Below, one piece after another: positions 59,700 to 64,000 of a stretch of 64,000 nucleotides of DNA (position 1 is the first letter of the stretch; each line of letters begins with the position of its first letter). The notes beneath the pieces are model-generated. The model was not told the origin of the DNA. It searched no databases and worked only from the letters and a program-made list of their open reading frames with translations. The translations under genes and the position numbers were made by a program. This stretch comes from Plectrocnemia conspersa (taxonomy: Eukaryota > Arthropoda > Insecta > Trichoptera > Polycentropodidae). The stretch lies in the NCBI GenBank assembly GCA_009617715.1, contig VTFK01000308.1, forward strand, positions 62,001 through 126,000, written 5' to 3'.

Positions 59700-60285
59700 C
59701 TAATAAGGCTGCAGCTCTGCAGTTTCTTAAACGATCTGCCGCTGGCAGAAGTGCCAACGAATCCGAGCCAAGCAATAACAACTTCTAATGTCGTTATCCA
59801 CACCTTTAAACAATTTTTTTTTTGTGTGAAATTGCACTGAACCACCAATTTCCGATATCAAAAATTTAATGGCACAGAATGGCGTGCTCGCGATATGATA
59901 TACGATACCACATACATAATACACAGTCACAATTTCCAAACGCTGCGATATTAGAACCCTTGGCAAATTGGTTTTCGCGCGAGCTCCTCCTTCTCCTTTT
60001 TTCCTCTTTCGGGGCGCGATAATATTTTTCTCTTATTGATGCGCCTTTGAATTTGCTGTTGTGTTGAACAACAATTGCCAAGAGAGACTTCCGGCACAGG
60101 ATGTGACGTCAATAATTCCAATTTCCTGCGAAGTGTCCCAGTGGAATGCCGCATTTGTGCGAGCGCTCTCTCTTTCTGTCTAATAGACGTTTCGCATACG
60201 GAGCAACATCCGAGCTCACTACTAACAATGGGGAAATTATTTTATAACCCAGATGCGAGTCGTGTTACGGACGCTTAAATGTAGG
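59700..60285. promoter_or_regulatory. CpG-rich block with a perfect CRE site
   Basis: GC-elevated noncoding DNA at about 59930-60260. It contains TGACGTCA (60104-60111), the full palindromic CREB/ATF site, next to AACAACAATTG (Sox-like, about 60067), a GCGCTCTCTCTTTC GAGA-type tract near 60160 and ETS-like TTTCCTGCGAAG. Short frames overlap on both strands, none recognisable. The motif density makes this one of the better enhancer or promoter candidates. Confidence 0.45.
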
Positions 60286-61025
60286 CGAATTACAAAAAAA
60301 TATCGTTAAAGTTAACCTTTGAGAAAAATTATAATTTTCAAAAGACACGGATGGTTTAATTAAAGGTCATTTTGAGGGGTAAATGTTAATTTGTGTGTTC
60401 TTAATTAAAATAGGCTGTTGATTATTCTAAGCTCGATTTATTTTATTAAGAAATACGGTGTTTATTTAGTAAGAAGAAACGAGAAAATTAACTACCATAA
60501 AAATTTTAGGAAGAAACTCATAAAAAATATATTAAATTTATATAAGCTGGTACAACTTTTTTTACCAAGTTAATTTACGTCTAAAATGTGTTAATTATCA
60601 TAAATATTTTGTTATTTCGTTCAATCACCTATTGTTGGGTTATTAAAGGAGTAATAATTTTGCTTGATTATTATTATTATTATCGATCGATCCTTTATAT
60701 ATATTTGAAAATAAAATCTAAAGCTATTATTAAACTTAAAACGGCCGTGTATCGTCAAAAGTTCGGCGCTCTGTTTATGTTACTTTTAAAATTTCGGTCG
60801 TGAATTTTATACCTCGACTTTATTATCTTACATTAGTGTGCATGACAGTATACGTTCGTTCATACATACATTCATACATACGTAATATGTCCATTTTGAT
60901 GTACATTAACGTAAGCCCAGTAAAAATGGCAATAAATTACGTGAACAAGAACATAAAATTCGAGTTTTTTATGGCGATACCCTTTGCTATCACGCACACG
61001 AGCACACATATGAACGTGTGCTCTT
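60286..61025. other. AT-rich stretch, no gene seen
   Basis: Includes TA/CAT microsatellite-like patches (60850-60890). No recognisable frame. Confidence 0.55.
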
Positions 61026-61029
61026 TTTA

Positions 61030-61275
61030 TGTTATATAAATATATATTCGGGAGATGTCCAGTATTAATTTCTTCAGATTTTCCGTCGTTTCGCCCGCTC
61101 GTATTTCTCGTATCTTCAATTATTTGATACCCTTTTTGTACCTTTAAGCTCGGATCGTCCCTTTGGAACACCTGTGGGTTCTCTCTGTAAATCCAGTGTC
61201 TTCGGTATTCTGTCGGTCGCCTCTACGTAGGTGAATAGTCGACCCTTTGCCAAAGAAGTCTTACTGTATCGCCTC
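61030..61275. promoter_or_regulatory. GC-elevated noncoding block
   Basis: Moderate CpG content without a credible coding frame. The 99-codon minus-strand frame (60872-61171) crosses it without recognisable features. Confidence 0.3.
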
Positions 61276-62635
61276 TAGTGCTTTGTTGTATTATATTTGT
61301 GTGTATTAGTCACGTATGCACACAAAGAGCACAAAGAATAGTATATGAATTATATTGAAATAATTTAATGTAAAGCATTTTCTCATGCAGACATATTTGC
61401 TTATTTTCTATTCAAGCACATATTTATATATAATTTCTCATAAGGTTTTTGAATAGACAGCAACGGCATTATAAATCTATAACGCTGGTAAAATATTTTT
61501 TCAGGTCGTTCAATAACGTCATATCTAAAAGTCCTGATTTATATATAATATAAAGCAGTATATTTAAATTAAAAATATATATAAACGAAAAAAGAACTTT
61601 CATAAAGACAGTTTCAGACTAAAAAATATTGTTTTATGTATTTATAAAAATGATTATTGCGAAAACCTAATAAAAACAAATAAAAAAGAAACATATCTTA
61701 TACAGTCCCTTAAACTGTAGAATATGGGCTTTTTAATTTGGTGAAATACTTTAAATTTCAAACCAATTGCTTTAACAATAAAAATTAAAATCCAACGTCA
61801 TTTATATTAATTTATTATGAACTTTAATTAATTTATATTTATTTAATTTAAAATTTGCTATAGGTTCTAAATCATAATTAAAATAGAATATTTTCTGTAT
61901 TGAAAATCTTCTTCAGAAATGTTTCAGTTATGGTAGTAAATTATATATTATTTTGTTCCAAAAACATATAATAACGATAATTAACTGAAAAAGTCTGATT
62001 ATATAATCCTATTTTTAAAATACCATAAATTAAAATATAAAAAAATACGGATGAATTTTTGTGATGATTTTAAATCTACTTTAAGTTTTTTTTAAATTTA
62101 AGGCTTAAAGCTCACTTTAAATTACATTTTTTCAGTACTTTACTTAATAATTATAATTATTGTTTAAAAAAATGCAAATCTCATAAATAATCATTTTTTA
62201 CTATTTTAGTAGCGTTTTTATTTAAGTAGTAATTTATGTGTTGTGTTAAAATACAGCAGTTAGTCTATAATTGTAAAAAATACTAAGCAATTTTTATGTA
62301 ATTTCATTATTAAATAAAAATGTAATTTCAAACCTAAAATTCAATTTTAAATGACTTATATTGCAACAATCATTAAATTGCAATTACTAATGAATTTTTT
62401 TAGTAAAAAAATATAATTTTCTGTATAAAAATCTCTACAATATATTTTTTTTATTTTTATTTATAGTAGTAAATTATAAATGTTTACGAAAATTGTAAAA
62501 TATAATATTACTACTACAAAAAATAATAAATTAAAAAAAAAAAAATATATATCCTTTTACAAAATAGAAATCACTAAAAGAACATTGAACCTGAAATTTA
62601 CGATTATTTAAAACGCATACTAAAAGCACAACGTT
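61276..62635. other. AT-rich stretch, no gene seen
   Basis: Nothing recognised. Confidence 0.6.
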
Positions 62636-62639
62636 TCTG

Positions 62640-63480
62640 CAATGAAAGTATAGTTAAACTCCGTCACGGTACGTAGAGCCTAGCGTAAACGGCAGTGTAC
62701 TAAAAAATTGCTTCCTTTTTGCATTACGTTAACAATATCGATGTGTATTAATTTAAGCTTAAATCTTAAATATGGTTAAAGCTGAATCTATTGCTGTGAT
62801 CCAAAGTCTTTAAATTGGCATTGTTTATTAAAACTAGCAGCACGCTATTTTTATAACATCAACTTAATTTGACGCTCCTTAGAACTGCCACCCCAGTGTC
62901 ATTACACTGCTTGAACTCTAGATGGTAATGTCCTTGTGTCTACGTTTATATAAGTACTCACATATGTATGTACCCTTAATATGAATTTTTGTTCAAAACG
63001 CGTGAGAGCAATTCGTATGCTTGATAAATCTGGACAATTGCCAGGGAGAATATACTGTCAGGGTCGTTCAGTGACATTCTGAAAATGTTGATACAACATA
63101 CCCACACACAAACGTGTGGGTATATGTATAATATAATACATACATATAATATATACAAGGGTATCTCAGAAGTTTTCCATTAAAGAATATGCAATAAAAG
63201 CAAAAGACACAATGTCTTTTTTTCACATCCGACGATAAGTTAGTTTGCATGTCGTTTTTTCGCTCTCGTTCCTCCCTTGCTCCATTCGATGTGTTATTCG
63301 ATATTAATTTAGTTCCGATGCGAATTTTAAAAGCATTAAAAATTGAAAGCAATTTTTGCGAGAGAGCCAAATAAAGCATCCGACACACGTACACTTGTAA
63401 GCCGCGCTGGGATTTGCTCAGCACTGAACTTTTATTAATATGAATTGCGAATTTCAATCAATATTTTTCGCTCGTCTGTT
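62640..63480. other. Noncoding DNA with small GC-elevated patches
   Basis: Patches at 62650-62700, 62870-62945 and 63200-63480 are richer in GC. A CACACAAACGTGTG inverted repeat lies near 63104-63117. The 129-codon minus-strand frame at 63068-63457 has no recognisable domain and is not called. Confidence 0.4.
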
Positions 63481-63775
63481 ACGTGGAGGATGGTAATTTG
63501 TAATTTGTTTTGAAATTCATTATAACATTTATGGAATAGGGTTATTGGAATAAAAGTTTTAGTAGAGAGTTTCATACTTTCACGTTTGTGATGTAATTCA
63601 AAATATTATATATATTATATGTCGTTTTTTAATAAAATTAAAAAATGTTTTTATAATATTTTAATTATTTAAAATATTATTTACGTTCAAAGATATAATT
63701 TTCTTTCATTTTTTTAAATATCGTAAAAAGTTGGAAGATATGATTCAAAATATTTCGACAGTCGCCTTCTCACAT
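63481..63775. other. AT-rich stretch, no gene seen
   Basis: Just under 300 bases between the GC-elevated patches and the mariner relic. Nothing recognised. Confidence 0.55.
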
Positions 63776-63779
63776 CTTT

Positions 63780-64000
63780 CATTTTAGATTATTTTTCCGC
63801 ATTTTTGCTTTTGTTTTATCTTGAGTAACTTATTTTACATTAAAATTGGGCTTTGAGGTAAATTTCGCTACTTGACCTTTGGATAACCACTGTCTTCTAC
63901 GACGATTGTTGTCGTACAAATTTGATTATCAAATGATCGAGAAAATGCGTCTCTGCTTATAGATACAGAAACTCTTGATTCTTCGTCCAATTCGTGTGGA
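63780..64000 (-). pseudogene. Mariner transposase, partial, runs off the window
   Basis: On the minus strand the window end encodes PHELDEESRVSVSIS (about 63955-63999), then, after a shift and loss of the 'DEKW' catalytic block, YDNNRRRRQWLSKGQ (63872-63916), a hallmark of mariner transposases after their first catalytic Asp. VAKFTSKPNFNVK follows, equivalent to the family's 'KPNLHPKKV'. A stop and a frame change show decay. It belongs to the same subfamily as the 21.8-22.2 kb relic (shared TATCAAATGATCGAGAAAA). The N-terminal part lies beyond 64000. Confidence 0.85.

Noticed and set aside
1..64000. CRISPR arrays, bacterial operons, prophage or a symbiont insertion
   Set aside because: There are no direct-repeat/spacer arrays, ribosome-binding-site-led gene runs or bacterial-type long frames. 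All coding similarity is to eukaryotic transposons.

Overview
This window reads as a piece of an insect nuclear genome. It is very AT-rich, with many TA microsatellites and TTAGG/CCTAA motifs (the arthropod telomere repeat), relics of insect-type mobile elements (a Jockey/CR1-like LINE, mariner, a pogo/Tigger element, hAT-like and piggyBac-like MITEs, tRNA-derived SINEs) and short CpG-rich islands in otherwise AT-rich DNA. No bacterial operon structure is present. The base composition and repeat style suggest a hemipteran, possibly an aphid. That is an impression, not a proof.

Protein-coding content is minimal. The only candidate host exon is at about 53.58-53.77 kb on the + strand: a short Met/Thr/Pro/Gln-rich open frame that ends exactly at a consensus splice donor and is preceded by a leader with small upstream ORFs. 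The gene could not be identified. A CpG island with a CGG/CCG run at 29.0-29.4 kb could be another promoter or first exon, but this is weak. Everything else with coding similarity is decayed transposable element.

Layout. 0-10 kb: microsatellite, CpG block (2.4-2.8 kb), a 14-bp perfect hairpin, a MITE with 45-bp inverted ends (3.34-3.52 kb), SINE pieces and a 16-bp perfect palindrome (9.04 kb). 10-20 kb: a repeat shared by 9.66 and 11.99 kb, a LINE relic (14.1-14.6 kb), a degenerate ~300-bp tandem array (15.95-17.04 kb) and a piggyBac-like MITE (17.13 kb). 20-31 kb: CpG block (21.3-21.7 kb), mariner relic, ~160-bp tandem array (23.8-24.3 kb), Tigger relic (24.6-25.2 kb), two LINE relics, CpG island, and an hAT-like MITE with a near-perfect 8-bp target duplication. 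31-45 kb: a further MITE, foldback units carrying CCTAA repeats, a duplicated two-block noncoding element (35.5 and 36.65 kb), a second copy of the piggyBac-like MITE, a ~300-bp repeat array (38.4-39.45 kb), a SINE and a homeodomain-site-rich CpG block. 45-53 kb: foldback repeat, more copies of the 38-kb repeat and two CpG blocks. 53-64 kb: the candidate exon and its likely intron, an inverted degraded LINE copy, a longer LINE with a 3' hairpin, two mariner relics and several CpG-rich noncoding blocks.

A reasonable interpretation is a long non-coding landscape around a regulated gene: CpG-rich, motif-bearing blocks (candidate cis-regulatory DNA) separated by AT-rich DNA and dead transposons. 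I saw no new multi-gene system. The most interesting structures are the repeated and palindromic elements listed under findings.
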